Below, piece after piece: positions 35,126-45,052 of a DNA stretch of 64,000 nt. Every line of letters starts with the position of its first letter. The first letter of the stretch is position 1. Origin of the DNA: Flaviflexus sp. (GTDB lineage: Bacteria; Actinomycetota; Actinomycetes; Actinomycetales; Actinomycetaceae); the NCBI GenBank assembly GCA_030537635.1, contig JAUNVM010000001.1, positions 20,992-84,991 on the forward strand. Reading direction: 5' to 3'. The position numbers and the translations under genes are program-made. The notes under the pieces were generated by a model. The model was not told the DNA's origin. It saw only the letters and a list, made by a program, of their open reading frames with translations, and searched no databases.

Positions 35126-35823
35126 CTGATAAGGATCTGCTCCGCGCCTCGGGCGTTCCCGAGGCCGAAACCATTCGCACCACCCACGGCATGTGGGGGG
35201 TCAAGGGCTCGGGAGACACCTCCGGATTCTCTGATCTCGTTCAGACCCACGCCATTGGTCGCGCTGCTTCGCGCCCCTTCGGCTCCTGGTACGACGAGGT
35301 TGTCGACATCCTCATTGAGCTCATCAAGACCGAGGGAATGGATCCCGCCAAGGTCATCGAAAAGGTCGCTATTGACGCCGGGCAGCTGACCCTGTTTATT
35401 GCCAGGGAGCATTCGCCGATGGTGGCGAAGATGCTCCGTGATGATCAGGATCTCCGCTTCGAACTGTGCTTGGGCACCTCTGCCGTGCATTACCCGGGTG
35501 ATGAGGGCCGCGAGCTGCATGCTTACACCGCCCTCTTCTCCATCACCCACGACCGCCTGCTCGGCATGGAGGTGGTGGCCCCGGATGATGATCCGCACAT
35601 GCCAACCCTGACGAAGGTGTATCCGGGCAATGACTGGCACGAGCGGGAGGCCTGGGACCTCATGGGCATCATCTTTGATGATCACCCGGGGCTCACCCGC
35701 ACCGCCATGCCCGATGACTGGGTGGGTCACCCCCAGCGGAAGGACTACCCGCTCGGTGGTATTCCCGTCGAATACAAGGGAGCCGTCGTGCCCCCGCCGG
35801 ACACTCGGAGGAGCTACAGCTGA
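35122..35823 (+). CDS. nuoC: NADH-quinone oxidoreductase subunit C
   Basis: Peripheral-arm subunit (30 kDa family), 233 residues, with the signature [18 protein letters not shown] and the C-terminal KDYPLGG. An N-terminal extension of about 45 residues precedes the core. GTG start overlaps nuoB. Separate from nuoD, not fused. Confidence 0.95.
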   Translation: MTDKDLLRASGVPEAETIRTTHGMWGVKGSGDTSGFSDLVQTHAIGRAASRPFGSWYDEVVDILIELIKTEGMDPAKVIEKVAIDAGQLTLFIAREHSPMVAKMLRDDQDLRFELCLGTSAVHYPGDEGRELHAYTALFSITHDRLLGMEVVAPDDDPHMPTLTKVYPGNDWHEREAWDLMGIIFDDHPGLTRTAMPDDWVGHPQRKDYPLGGIPVEYKGAVVPPPDTRRSYS

Positions 35824-37175
35824 TGACTGCGACAGATTCGTTCCACGCGACCTCGGGCGCGACGGAAGAGGAGATGAGCGCGGCCCCGCAGTACCACGCC
35901 GCCGGCGGCGACTGGTCGGAGCTGAGCGCCGAGGCCGAGCGCCTGGGAGAAGAGCGCATCGTGCTCAACCTTGGCCCGGTTCATCCCTCCACCCACGGCG
36001 TGTTCCGTCTCCTCGTCGAGCTTGATGGCGAGTACATTCGCGAGCTGCGATCCTCAACCGGCTTCCTGCACACCGGTATCGAAAAGAACATGGAGTTCCG
36101 CACCTGGGTCCAGGGCGTGGCATTTTGCACCCGCATGGACTACGTCGGCCCCTTCTTCCAGGAGGTCGGCTACTGCATGGCCATCGAGCGCCTCCTCGGA
36201 ATTACCGATCAGGTGCCCCGCCGGGCGCAGATGATCCGCGTGCTCCTCATGGAGCTCAACCGCATTTCCTCCCACCTCGTGGCCATTGGCTCCGGCGGTA
36301 ACGAGCTGGGTGCGACCACGATGATGACGCTCGGCTTCCGCGGCCGCGAGGACATCCTGCGGATCTTCGAGCGCATCACCGGTCTGCGCATGAACCACTC
36401 CTACATCCGCCCCGGCGGCACCCCGGACGACCTGCCCGAGGGAACCACCGACTGGATTCGCGAGCTGCTGCCGAACGTGCGCGCCACGATCTCGGAGATG
36501 CAGGACCTGGTCATGGAGAACCCGATTTTCAAGGCCCGTCACTGCGACGTCGCCGTCATGCCGCTCGCCGGCATGCTCGCCCTGGGTATGACCGGGCCGT
36601 CCCTGCGGGCCGCCGGCCTGCCCTGGGACCTGCGCAAGTCCAATCCGTACTGTGGGTACGAGAACTACGAATTCGATGTGCCGATCGCGGACAAGTCCGA
36701 TGCCTACAATCGCGTCAAGGTGCGCTTCGAGGAGTGCTACCAGTCGCTGCGCATCGTCTACCAGGTCCTCGAGGCCCTGGACGAGTGCGAGGGCGAGCCG
36801 GTCATGGTGGCCGATCCGAAGATCGCCTGGCCCGCCAAGCTCGCCATCGGCACCGACGGTCAGGGCACCTCGCTTGAGCACATCAAGGAGATCATGAACG
36901 ACTCGATGGAGTCGCTCATTCACCACTTCAAGCTCGTCACCGAGGGCTTCCGCGTCCCGGCCGGGCAGGTCTACCAGCTCATCGAGCACGCCAAGGGCAC
37001 GCTCGGCATCCACCTCGTGTCCGAGGGCGGAACCCGGCCCTACCGGGCGCACTTCCGCGATCCCGGCTTTTCCAATCTGCAATCGCTGGCCATGATGTGC
37101 GAGGGCGGCATGCTTGCCGACACCATCATCGCGCTGGCCTCAATCGACCCTGTCATGGGAGGGGTGGATCGCTGA
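35823..37175 (+). CDS. nuoD: NADH-quinone oxidoreductase subunit D
   Basis: 49-kDa subunit forming the quinone site with NuoB. 450 residues; [14 protein letters not shown] supplies the His loop, and [20 protein letters not shown] and the C-terminal DPVMGGVDR are family hallmarks. A 40-residue acidic N-terminal extension is present. Overlaps nuoC and nuoE by single bases. Confidence 0.96.
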   Translation: MTATDSFHATSGATEEEMSAAPQYHAAGGDWSELSAEAERLGEERIVLNLGPVHPSTHGVFRLLVELDGEYIRELRSSTGFLHTGIEKNMEFRTWVQGVAFCTRMDYVGPFFQEVGYCMAIERLLGITDQVPRRAQMIRVLLMELNRISSHLVAIGSGGNELGATTMMTLGFRGREDILRIFERITGLRMNHSYIRPGGTPDDLPEGTTDWIRELLPNVRATISEMQDLVMENPIFKARHCDVAVMPLAGMLALGMTGPSLRAAGLPWDLRKSNPYCGYENYEFDVPIADKSDAYNRVKVRFEECYQSLRIVYQVLEALDECEGEPVMVADPKIAWPAKLAIGTDGQGTSLEHIKEIMNDSMESLIHHFKLVTEGFRVPAGQVYQLIEHAKGTLGIHLVSEGGTRPYRAHFRDPGFSNLQSLAMMCEGGMLADTIIALASIDPVMGGVDR

Positions 37176-37852
37176 TGACTAACCGGTACAGCTCCGAGGT
37201 CGAGGCCCGCCTGCGCGAGGATATGGCGGCCATCATGGCCCGTTATCCCGATGATCGCTCGGCGCTTCTTCCGATGCTGCATCTCATCCAGTCCGAAGAC
37301 GGTTTCGTCTCCCCGCGCGGCATCACCCTGTGCGCGGATGTTCTCGGCCTCACCCGCGCCGAGGTGTCGGCCGTCGCCACCTTCTACTCCCAGTACCGCC
37401 GCCACCCCAATGGCGAATACAACGTCGGGGTGTGCACCAACGCCCTGTGCGCGGTCATGGGCGGAGACATCATCTGGGAGAAGCTCTCCGAGTATCTCGG
37501 CGTTGGCCATGACCAGACGACGGCGGATGGCAAGATCACGCTCGAGCAGCTCGAATGCAATGCCGGCTGCGATTACGCCCCGGTCATCATGGTCAACTGG
37601 GAGTTCTTCGACAATCAGACGCCGGCGAGCGCAATTGAGCTCGTCGACAAGCTGCGCGCCGGTGAAGACATTCACCCGACCCGCGGGGCCGATAAGGTCC
37701 ACACCTTCAAGGAGGTGTCCCGCGTGCTGGCCGGCTTCGAAGACGGCCACGTTGACGAGGGCCCGGGGGCGGGCGAGACCACGCTGCTCGGTCTCAAGAT
37801 CGCCCGGGAGCGCGGATGGACGGCGCCGGTACTCGTAGGGGAGGACAAGTGA
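37175..37852 (+). CDS. nuoE: NADH-quinone oxidoreductase subunit E
   Basis: 24-kDa subunit with one 2Fe-2S cluster held by C-X4-C in GVCTNALCAVMG and C-X3-C in LECNAGCDYAP. 225 residues from ATG 37175 (TGATG overlap with nuoD). Its presence with NuoF and NuoG indicates a NADH-oxidising and not an F420-type complex. Confidence 0.95.
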   Translation: MTNRYSSEVEARLREDMAAIMARYPDDRSALLPMLHLIQSEDGFVSPRGITLCADVLGLTRAEVSAVATFYSQYRRHPNGEYNVGVCTNALCAVMGGDIIWEKLSEYLGVGHDQTTADGKITLEQLECNAGCDYAPVIMVNWEFFDNQTPASAIELVDKLRAGEDIHPTRGADKVHTFKEVSRVLAGFEDGHVDEGPGAGETTLLGLKIARERGWTAPVLVGEDK

Positions 37853-39177
37853 GTAAGTTCAGCGAGCCTTCCGTGCTCACCCCCGTCGTTTCGGACATGT
37901 TCGATAAGCCCATGTCCTGGAAGCTGGATACCTATCGGGCCCACGGCGGCTACGAGGGCCTGGCCAAGGCCTGGGGTTATGGCGACGGCGAGATCACGAA
38001 CATCATCAAGGAATCCGGGCTGCGCGGACGCGGTGGCGCCGGCTTCCCCACCGGACTCAAGTGGTCCTTCCTGCCCCCGCCGGATGGTGGGCCGCGCTAC
38101 CTCGTCGTCAATGCGGACGAGTCCGAGCCGGGCACGTGCAAGGACATTCCGATCATGATGGCCAATCCGCATTCCCTCATTGAGGGCATGGCGATCTGCC
38201 TGCTCGCCATCGGAGGCCACCACGGCTTCATCTACCTGCGCGGCGAGGTCGTGCACGTCTACCGCCGCCTGCTGGCTGCGGTGCGCGAAGCCAAGGAGGC
38301 CGGCCTCATCGGCAAGGGCCTGGGTCCGAACGGCGACTACGACATTGACATCACCGTGCACGCCGGAGCCGGCGCCTACATCTGCGGCGAGGAAACCGCC
38401 CTGCTCGACTCGCTTGAGGGTCGGCGCGGCCAGCCTCGCCTCAAGCCGCCGTTCCCGGCCGCCGAGGGCTACCTCGCCCGCCCCACGGTCATCAACAACG
38501 TTGAGTCGATCGCCGCGGTTGGCGGCATCCTGCGCCACGGCGCGGACTGGTACGCCTCGATGGGCACCGAGAAGTCCAAGGGCCACGGCATGTTCTCCAT
38601 CTCCGGGCACGTCAACAATCCGGGACAGTTCGAGGCACCCTTCGGCATCACCATGCGCGAGCTCATCGACATGGCCGGGGGCATCAGGAATGGCCACAAG
38701 TTGAAGTTCTGGGCCCCGGGCGGCTCGTCTACCCCGATCTTCACCGAGGCCGAGCTCGATGTTCCGCTCGACTACGAGCAGGTGGCGGCCGCGGGCTCCA
38801 TGCTCGCCACCCGCGCCCTCATGGTCTTCGACGAAACCGTCTCGGTCGTTCGGGTCATCCGCTCCTGGACCGACTTCTACCAGCACGAATCGTGCGGCAA
38901 GTGCACCCCGTGCCGCGAGGGCACGTTCTGGATGCGCCAGGTCATGCACCGGCTCGAGGCCGGCAAGGGCCTGCCGAGCGACATCGACATGCTCTATGAG
39001 ATTGCCGGCAATATTGCGGGCCGCTCCTTCTGTGCGCTTGGTGATGCTGCGGCCACCCCGATCCGCTCGGGCATCGAACGTTTCCGCGAGGAATTTGAGC
39101 AGGGCCTGCATACTCCCGCCTGGGAGCTATACCCGTACGAGAAATCCGCACTCTTCTCCGAAGTAGGTGTGTCATGA
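37849..39177 (+). CDS. nuoF: NADH-quinone oxidoreductase subunit F
   Basis: 51-kDa NADH- and FMN-binding subunit. 442 residues from GTG 37849 (GTGA overlap with nuoE). GLRGRGGAGFPTGLKW binds NADH, YLVVNADESEPGTCKD binds FMN, and the N3 4Fe-4S cluster is held by ESCGKCTPCREG and a distal Cys in SFCALGDAA. Confidence 0.97.
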   Translation: MSKFSEPSVLTPVVSDMFDKPMSWKLDTYRAHGGYEGLAKAWGYGDGEITNIIKESGLRGRGGAGFPTGLKWSFLPPPDGGPRYLVVNADESEPGTCKDIPIMMANPHSLIEGMAICLLAIGGHHGFIYLRGEVVHVYRRLLAAVREAKEAGLIGKGLGPNGDYDIDITVHAGAGAYICGEETALLDSLEGRRGQPRLKPPFPAAEGYLARPTVINNVESIAAVGGILRHGADWYASMGTEKSKGHGMFSISGHVNNPGQFEAPFGITMRELIDMAGGIRNGHKLKFWAPGGSSTPIFTEAELDVPLDYEQVAAAGSMLATRALMVFDETVSVVRVIRSWTDFYQHESCGKCTPCREGTFWMRQVMHRLEAGKGLPSDIDMLYEIAGNIAGRSFCALGDAAATPIRSGIERFREEFEQGLHTPAWELYPYEKSALFSEVGVS

Positions 39178-41747
39178 CGCAGACAGATACCGCCGTCGAA
39201 ATGATCGACGTCAAGATCGACGGACACGAGGTGTCCGTGCCCAAGGGCACGCTCATCATCCGTGCCGCCGAACAGGTCGGCATCCGCATTCCCAGGTTCT
39301 GTGATCATCCGCTGCTCAAGCCGGCCGCGGCCTGCCGCCAGTGCCTCGTTGAGGTGGCCCGCCCGGGCCGCGATGGCACCGTGGCGAAGGGCCCCAAGCC
39401 GGTGGCCTCCTGCGCCGAGGCGGTGAGCCCGGGCATGGAGGTGTACACCCAGCACACCTCCGAGGTGGCCGAGAAGGCTCAGCACGGAATCATGGAATTC
39501 CTGCTCATCAACCACCCGCTGGATTGCCCGATCTGCGATAAGGGTGGCGAGTGCCCCCTGCAGAATCAGGCAATGACCGATGGCCGGGCGGTCTCCCGCT
39601 TCACCGATATCAAGCGGACCTTCCCGAAGCCGATTAAGGTCTCAAGCCAGATCCTCCTCGATCGCGACCGCTGCATTCTCTGCCAGCGCTGCACGCGCTT
39701 CCAGCTGCAGATTGCCGGCGATCCCTTCATCCAGCTCCAGGGCCGCGGCGGCGGCACGCCGGGAGATGAGGTGCACGGGCTCAACGGCTCCCAGATCGGC
39801 ACCTTCGATGCCGACATCCTGCACTTCTCCGAGGTGGATGGGTCTCCGGCCACGATCACCGGCGAGGAGTACTCCGGCCCGCACGGCGAGGCCTCGCTGG
39901 CCGCCGGCTTCTCCGCCGGACCGATCGTTGAGGCTGAGCGTGATGAGGCGGGGCGCCCCTTCGCCTCCTACTTCTCCGGCAATACGATCCAGATCTGCCC
40001 GGTCGGTGCGCTCACCTCGGCCAGCTACCGCTTCCGCGCGCGTCCCTTCGATCTCGTGTCGACGCCGTCGGTGACCGAGCATGACGCCTCGGGCTCCCAG
40101 ATTCGCGTCGACTTCCGCCGCGGCACCGTGGTGCGTCGCCTTGCCGGAAACGATCCGGAGGTCAACGAGGAGTGGATCACCGATAAGGATCGCTTCGCCT
40201 TCCGGTGGCAAAATGGCGCCGACCGGCTCACCGTCCCGCTCGTGCGCGAGGAGACGGGCGAGCTCGTTCCCACCTCCTGGGCCGATGCCCTGGATGTGGC
40301 CGCCCGGGGCTTGGAGGCCCACCGGGCCGGCGTGCTCACCGGTGGCCGGCTGCCCCTCGAGGATGGCTTCGCCTACTCGAAGTTCGCCCGCGCCGTGCTG
40401 GGCACCAATGACATTGACTTCCGCACCCGCCCCTCGACGGAGGAAGAGGATGACTTCCTCGGATCCCTCGTCGCCGGCTCCGGGCTCGGGGTCACCTACT
40501 CCGAGATCGAATCCGCCCCGCACGTTCTCCTCGTCGGCCTGGAGCCGGAGGAGGAATGCGGATCGATTTTCCTCCGTCTGCGCAAGGGCGTTCTCGCCGG
40601 CACCACGACCGTGTCGACCATTGCCCCCTTCGCCACTCGCGGAGCACTGAAGATGGGAGCGCGCCTCATTGAAGCCGCCCCCGGTACCGAACCGCGCGTG
40701 CTTGACGCCATCGGCTCCGATGAGAAGTTCGCCGATCTGCTGGGCAAGCTCTCCGGTGGGGTCATCCTCGTCGGCGAGCGTGCCGCCCAGACTCCCGGCG
40801 CCCTTACCGCCGTGATCAGGCTCGCCCGCAGCGCGGGCGCAAAGATCGCCTGGGTGCCGCGCCGGGCCGGTGACCGTGCCGCCGTTGAGGCGGGACTGCT
40901 GCCCACCCTGCTGCCGGGCGCCCGCCTCGCGGCAGATGCTCAGGCCCGGGTGGATGCCGGGGCGGCGTGGGGATCCGAACTTCCCGCGCAGCCGGGCCGG
41001 CGCACCGAGGAGATTCTCGCCGCCGCACGCGCCGGCGAACTCGCCCTCATCACCGCCGGCGTCGAGCTGGCTGACCTTCCGGGGAACGCCGAGGAGGCCG
41101 TGGATGCGGCACCCTTCGTCATCGCCTTCGAGGTGCGCCGCTCGGCGATCACCGCCAAGGCCGACGTCGTCTTCCCGGTGGCGCCCCCGGTGGAAAAGGG
41201 CGGCACGTTTATCAACTGGGAGGGTCGGGAGCGTCCCTTCGGCCAGGTGCTGACCTCGACCGCGCTCACCGACCGGGAGGTCCTGCGGGATCTTGCGGAG
41301 GAGATGGGACGCGAGCTCGGGCTGGACACCCTGGAAGCGGTGCACGCCGAATATCGCGAATTTGTGGACTGGGATGGTGCACGGGCCTCGGTTCCGCAGG
41401 CCGACGCCACCCCGGCGCCCGTTCCGCAGTCCGGCGAGGCGGTTCTTGCCTCCTGGCAGCTCATGCTGGATGATGGGCGGCTGCAGGACTTTGAGCCGCA
41501 CCTGGCCGGCACCGCGCATCGCGCGGTGGCCCGGATCTCGCCGGCCACGGCCGAGGAGATCGGCATTCGGCCCGGTGAGCTTATTGAGGTGAGCGGACCC
41601 GGCGGGACCATCACGGTTCCGTTCGCGCTCGCGCACATGCCCGATCGGGTGGTGTGGTTGCCGACCAAGTCGGCATCGAGCCACATCAAGGATCTCGACG
41701 TCCGGGTCGGCGGCATCGTCCGCCTCGGGCGCACGGAGGTGAAATGA
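39174..41747 (+). CDS. nuoG: NADH-quinone oxidoreductase subunit G
   Basis: Large iron-sulfur subunit, 857 residues. Ferredoxin-like 2Fe-2S ligands are in RFCDHPLLKPAAACRQCLVE, the His/Cys cluster region in HPLDCPICDKGGECPLQ, and a 4Fe-4S set in DRDRCILCQRCTRF with a distal ligand in IQICPVGALT. The C-terminal half is a degenerate molybdopterin-oxidoreductase fold with no cofactor expected. Overlaps nuoF by ATGA. Confidence 0.96.
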   Translation: MTQTDTAVEMIDVKIDGHEVSVPKGTLIIRAAEQVGIRIPRFCDHPLLKPAAACRQCLVEVARPGRDGTVAKGPKPVASCAEAVSPGMEVYTQHTSEVAEKAQHGIMEFLLINHPLDCPICDKGGECPLQNQAMTDGRAVSRFTDIKRTFPKPIKVSSQILLDRDRCILCQRCTRFQLQIAGDPFIQLQGRGGGTPGDEVHGLNGSQIGTFDADILHFSEVDGSPATITGEEYSGPHGEASLAAGFSAGPIVEAERDEAGRPFASYFSGNTIQICPVGALTSASYRFRARPFDLVSTPSVTEHDASGSQIRVDFRRGTVVRRLAGNDPEVNEEWITDKDRFAFRWQNGADRLTVPLVREETGELVPTSWADALDVAARGLEAHRAGVLTGGRLPLEDGFAYSKFARAVLGTNDIDFRTRPSTEEEDDFLGSLVAGSGLGVTYSEIESAPHVLLVGLEPEEECGSIFLRLRKGVLAGTTTVSTIAPFATRGALKMGARLIEAAPGTEPRVLDAIGSDEKFADLLGKLSGGVILVGERAAQTPGALTAVIRLARSAGAKIAWVPRRAGDRAAVEAGLLPTLLPGARLAADAQARVDAGAAWGSELPAQPGRRTEEILAAARAGELALITAGVELADLPGNAEEAVDAAPFVIAFEVRRSAITAKADVVFPVAPPVEKGGTFINWEGRERPFGQVLTSTALTDREVLRDLAEEMGRELGLDTLEAVHAEYREFVDWDGARASVPQADATPAPVPQSGEAVLASWQLMLDDGRLQDFEPHLAGTAHRAVARISPATAEEIGIRPGELIEVSGPGGTITVPFALAHMPDRVVWLPTKSASSHIKDLDVRVGGIVRLGRTEVK

Positions 41748-43063
41748 TGCCAATGTCGCTCGCTTCGCCGACCGCCACATTCGCTGAGGATACGTGGTGG
41801 ATCTGGCTGATCAAGGCGCTGTTTATCGTCGTCTACCTCATCATGTCGGTCATTATGGCCCTGTGGGTGGAGCGGCGAGGGCTGGGTCGCATGCAGACCC
41901 GCCTCGGCCCCAATGTCGTGGGTCCGCTCGGTCTCGGGCAGGCCTTCGCCGATGCCATCAAGCTCCTCATCAAGGAGGACTTCTGGCTCAAGGGTGCCGA
42001 TAAGATTGTGTACTTTATCGCCCCCGGGATCTCGGCGCTGTGCGCCTTCTCGGTCTACGCGGTGATGCCCTTCGGCCCCGAGGTCTCGATCTTCGGTCAC
42101 ACGACGCCGTTGCAGCTCGCCGATTCCTCGGTGGCGATGCTCTACGTGCTCGCGGTTGCCTCCCTCGGCATTTACGGGCTCGTGCTCGGCGGTTGGTCGG
42201 CTAACTCGACCTTCCCGCTTCTCGGCTCGGTGCGCTCGGCCGCCCAGATGATCTCCTATGAGCTGGCGATGGGCCTGTCGCTCGTCTCGGCCTTCCTCGT
42301 GTCCGGCACGATGTCGACCTCGTCGCTTGTGACCGCACAAACCTCGATCTGGAATTTCATCGTCTGCCTGCCGGCATTCGTCACCTACATCATCTCCATG
42401 GTGGGTGAGGTGAACCGTCTACCCTTTGACCTTCCCGAGGCTGAAGGCGAGCTGGTGGCCGGCTACTCGACCGAGTATTCCTCCATGAAGTTCGGCTGGT
42501 TCTACCTGTCCGAGTACATCAACATGCTCAACGTGTCCACGGTGGCGGTCGTCGTCTTCTTCGGCGGCTGGCGTGCCCCGTGGCCGCTGTCCTGGATTGG
42601 CGACGGCGTGCTCAACACCGGCTGGTGGCCCATGCTGTGGCTCATCATCAAGGTGTGGATGTTCATGTTCTTCATGATCTGGATTCGCGGCACGCTGCTG
42701 CGCTTCCGCTACGACCAGTTCATGAAGCTTGGCTGGAAGGTTCTTATCCCGGTGGCTCTTGCCTGGCTCGTCGCCGTGGCCACCATTCAGGGGCTGTCGG
42801 CCTTCACCGCGATCAACACCCAGCAGGTGTTGCTCATTCTCGCGGCGATCTTCCTCGTCATCTTTGCCGCGCTGTGGCTGCGTGACATCAAGGCCGCGAA
42901 GGCGGAGGCAGAGGAAGCCGATGCGGTTCTCGACGAGGACTTCGACGCCTTTGCTGGCGGCTTCCCGGTCCCGCCGCTGCCCGGGCAGAAGCTCCCGCCC
43001 AGCCCGCGGGCCAAGCGCAGCCCCGCCTACTCGTCCACGAAGGAGGTCGAGGTCGATGAGTGA
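41744..43063 (+). CDS. nuoH: NADH-quinone oxidoreductase subunit H
   Basis: Membrane subunit linking the quinone channel to the pumps. 439 residues with [19 protein letters not shown] and the acidic funnel [20 protein letters not shown] charged C-terminal tail of about 60 residues beyond the last helix is longer than in E. coli. Tandem ATGs at 41744 and 41747 follow GGAGGT; either could be used. Confidence 0.96.
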   Translation: MMPMSLASPTATFAEDTWWIWLIKALFIVVYLIMSVIMALWVERRGLGRMQTRLGPNVVGPLGLGQAFADAIKLLIKEDFWLKGADKIVYFIAPGISALCAFSVYAVMPFGPEVSIFGHTTPLQLADSSVAMLYVLAVASLGIYGLVLGGWSANSTFPLLGSVRSAAQMISYELAMGLSLVSAFLVSGTMSTSSLVTAQTSIWNFIVCLPAFVTYIISMVGEVNRLPFDLPEAEGELVAGYSTEYSSMKFGWFYLSEYINMLNVSTVAVVVFFGGWRAPWPLSWIGDGVLNTGWWPMLWLIIKVWMFMFFMIWIRGTLLRFRYDQFMKLGWKVLIPVALAWLVAVATIQGLSAFTAINTQQVLLILAAIFLVIFAALWLRDIKAAKAEAEEADAVLDEDFDAFAGGFPVPPLPGQKLPPSPRAKRSPAYSSTKEVEVDE

Positions 43064-43724
43064 GAACAACAAGAAGTCATATGACGATCGGATCGATCCG
43101 GCGCTGTACTCGCCGACGAAGAAGGGCCCGATCGGCCGGTTCTTCGCACCGGTTGCGGGCTTCGGGGTGACGATCTCCTCGATGTTCCGCCCCGTTGTCA
43201 CCGAGCAGTACCCATTCGAGCGGGTTCCCACCCAGCCTCGCTTCCACGGCCGCCACCAGCTCAACCGCTACGCGGACGGCCTGGAGCGGTGCATTGGCTG
43301 CGAGCTCTGCGCTTGGGCTTGCCCGGCGGATGCGATCTACGTGGAGGCGGGAGCGAACACGCCGGACGCCCAGTACGCGCCCGGTGAGCGATTCGGCAAG
43401 GTCTACCAGATCAACTATCTGCGCTGCATTCTCTGCGGCCTGTGCATCCAGGCGTGCCCGACGCGGGCGCTGACGATGACGAATGACTTTGATGAGCTGG
43501 TGGGACCCACCCGCGAGTCCCTCATCTTTGAAAAGCAGGATCTGCTGGCCCCGATGCTCGACGGCATGCTTGCCGCCCCGCATCCCATGGTGGCCGGCAC
43601 GACCGATGATGATTACTACCGGGATGAGATCACCGGGCCAACCGAGGAGCAGATCGACTGGGTCCGCTCCCGCCGCCCCGATGATCCCACCCTGGCAAAG
43701 GCCGGTAAGGGGGCCGAGAAGTGA
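43056..43724 (+). CDS. nuoI: NADH-quinone oxidoreductase subunit I
   Basis: Ferredoxin-type subunit with two 4Fe-4S clusters: [16 protein letters not shown] and [16 protein letters not shown]. 222 residues. The ATG lies 8 bases inside the end of nuoH with AGGAGG upstream. Confidence 0.97.
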   Translation: MSENNKKSYDDRIDPALYSPTKKGPIGRFFAPVAGFGVTISSMFRPVVTEQYPFERVPTQPRFHGRHQLNRYADGLERCIGCELCAWACPADAIYVEAGANTPDAQYAPGERFGKVYQINYLRCILCGLCIQACPTRALTMTNDFDELVGPTRESLIFEKQDLLAPMLDGMLAAPHPMVAGTTDDDYYRDEITGPTEEQIDWVRSRRPDDPTLAKAGKGAEK

Positions 43725-44746
43725 ATCCGTTCCTTGCCCTATCCGTGAGCGCCGCGGGTGTGTCCACGGGGGAGACGGTGCTGTTTTGGGTGTTCGCGCC
43801 CATGATGGTCATCGCCGCCCTCGGCCTGCTGTTCTCCCGGAAGGCCGTGTATGCGACGATCTCCGTCGTCTTCGTGATGGTGTGCCTGGCGTTCATCTAC
43901 ACCGCGCTTGAGGCTCCGTTCCTCGGCGTCGTTCAGGTGATCGTGTACACCGGCGCGATCATGATGCTCTTCCTCTTTGTTCTCATGCTCGTCGGAGTCG
44001 ATTCCTCGGACTCCCTCGTGGAGACGATTAAGGGACAGCGCTGGGTGGCCGCGCTTGCGGGCCTCGGCCTCGTGGTCCTCCTCATCGGCGTGCTCAGCGC
44101 GTCGACCATGCCCGCCCCGCGGGGAATGACGGAGGTCAATGCGGGCTCCAACCCGGTCGCCGTTGCCTCGGAGATCTTCTCCAACCATGTCATTACCATG
44201 GAGCTCACCGGTGCGCTGCTCATCACCGCCGCGCTTGGTGCCATGACCTTCACCCACCGCGAGCGGCTCACTCCGAAGCGCTCCCAGCTGGATGAGGCGG
44301 AGGCAAAGATGCAGGCATATGCCGCCCACGGCGTGCATCCGGGTGCGAAGCCCAATGCCGGCGTCTTCGCCGAATCCAATGCCGCCACGAATCCGGCGCT
44401 CACCGCCTACGGGCAGCCGGTGGAGCATTCCGTTTCCCGCGTGCTGCGCGTGCGCGGCCAGGCCGGCACCATCGGCGAGATCTCGCCGACCACGGTCGCC
44501 CGAGTCGCCTCCGGCGGTATCGACGGGCCGAATGTGGCGGGGACGATCGGCCAGGCTGGCCTGGCGGGTATGCCCGGCGAGAAGGCGCCGAGCGCCCCCA
44601 CCCAGGGCCGCGACGTCGCCCACCCCACCCCGGACGATCCGGCCTTTGAGGAGGCCCAGTCCGATGAGGTGCCCACGGCAGCGGAAGATCGGGCGGCCGA
44701 TGAGGTCAAGCCCGACAGCGAGAAGAAGGAGCAGGAGAACCTATGA
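43721..44746 (+). CDS. nuoJ: NADH-quinone oxidoreductase subunit J
   Basis: Membrane subunit; five helices in the first about 170 residues, including [20 protein letters not shown] with the pi-bulge region. The 341 residues are far longer than E. coli NuoJ: the C-terminal about 155 residues are soluble, Ala/Pro/Glu-rich and probably disordered. GTG start overlaps nuoI. Confidence 0.94.
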   Translation: MNPFLALSVSAAGVSTGETVLFWVFAPMMVIAALGLLFSRKAVYATISVVFVMVCLAFIYTALEAPFLGVVQVIVYTGAIMMLFLFVLMLVGVDSSDSLVETIKGQRWVAALAGLGLVVLLIGVLSASTMPAPRGMTEVNAGSNPVAVASEIFSNHVITMELTGALLITAALGAMTFTHRERLTPKRSQLDEAEAKMQAYAAHGVHPGAKPNAGVFAESNAATNPALTAYGQPVEHSVSRVLRVRGQAGTIGEISPTTVARVASGGIDGPNVAGTIGQAGLAGMPGEKAPSAPTQGRDVAHPTPDDPAFEEAQSDEVPTAAEDRAADEVKPDSEKKEQENL

Positions 44747-45042
44747 GTCTCATGAACTACGTTGTCCTCGCGCTCATCCTTTTCGCGATTGGCGCGGTTG
44801 CGGTCCTCACCAGGCGCAACTCAATCATTTCGCTCATGGGCGTGGAGCTCATGCTCAACTCGTGCAATCTGGCGCTCGTCACGTTCGCCCGCATGCACGG
44901 GAACGTGGTGGGCCAGACCGTGGCGTTCTTCGTCATGGTGGTGGCTGCGGCGGAAGTCGTGGTCGGCCTCGCCATTATCGTGTCCATTTTCCGAACCCGC
45001 GGCTCGGCATCGGTTGATGCGCCGAGCCTGCTGAAGAAGTGA
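44743..45042 (+). CDS. nuoK: NADH-quinone oxidoreductase subunit K
   Basis: 99-residue three-helix proton-pathway subunit with conserved Glu residues in [14 protein letters not shown] and [11 protein letters not shown]. Overlaps nuoJ by ATGA. Confidence 0.96.
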   Translation: MSLMNYVVLALILFAIGAVAVLTRRNSIISLMGVELMLNSCNLALVTFARMHGNVVGQTVAFFVMVVAAAEVVVGLAIIVSIFRTRGSASVDAPSLLKK

Positions 45043-45052
45043 GGGAGACCAG

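Noticed and set aside
39642-41780. 712-codon open frame opposite nuoG
   Set aside because: Antisense shadow; no domain and no ribosome binding site.
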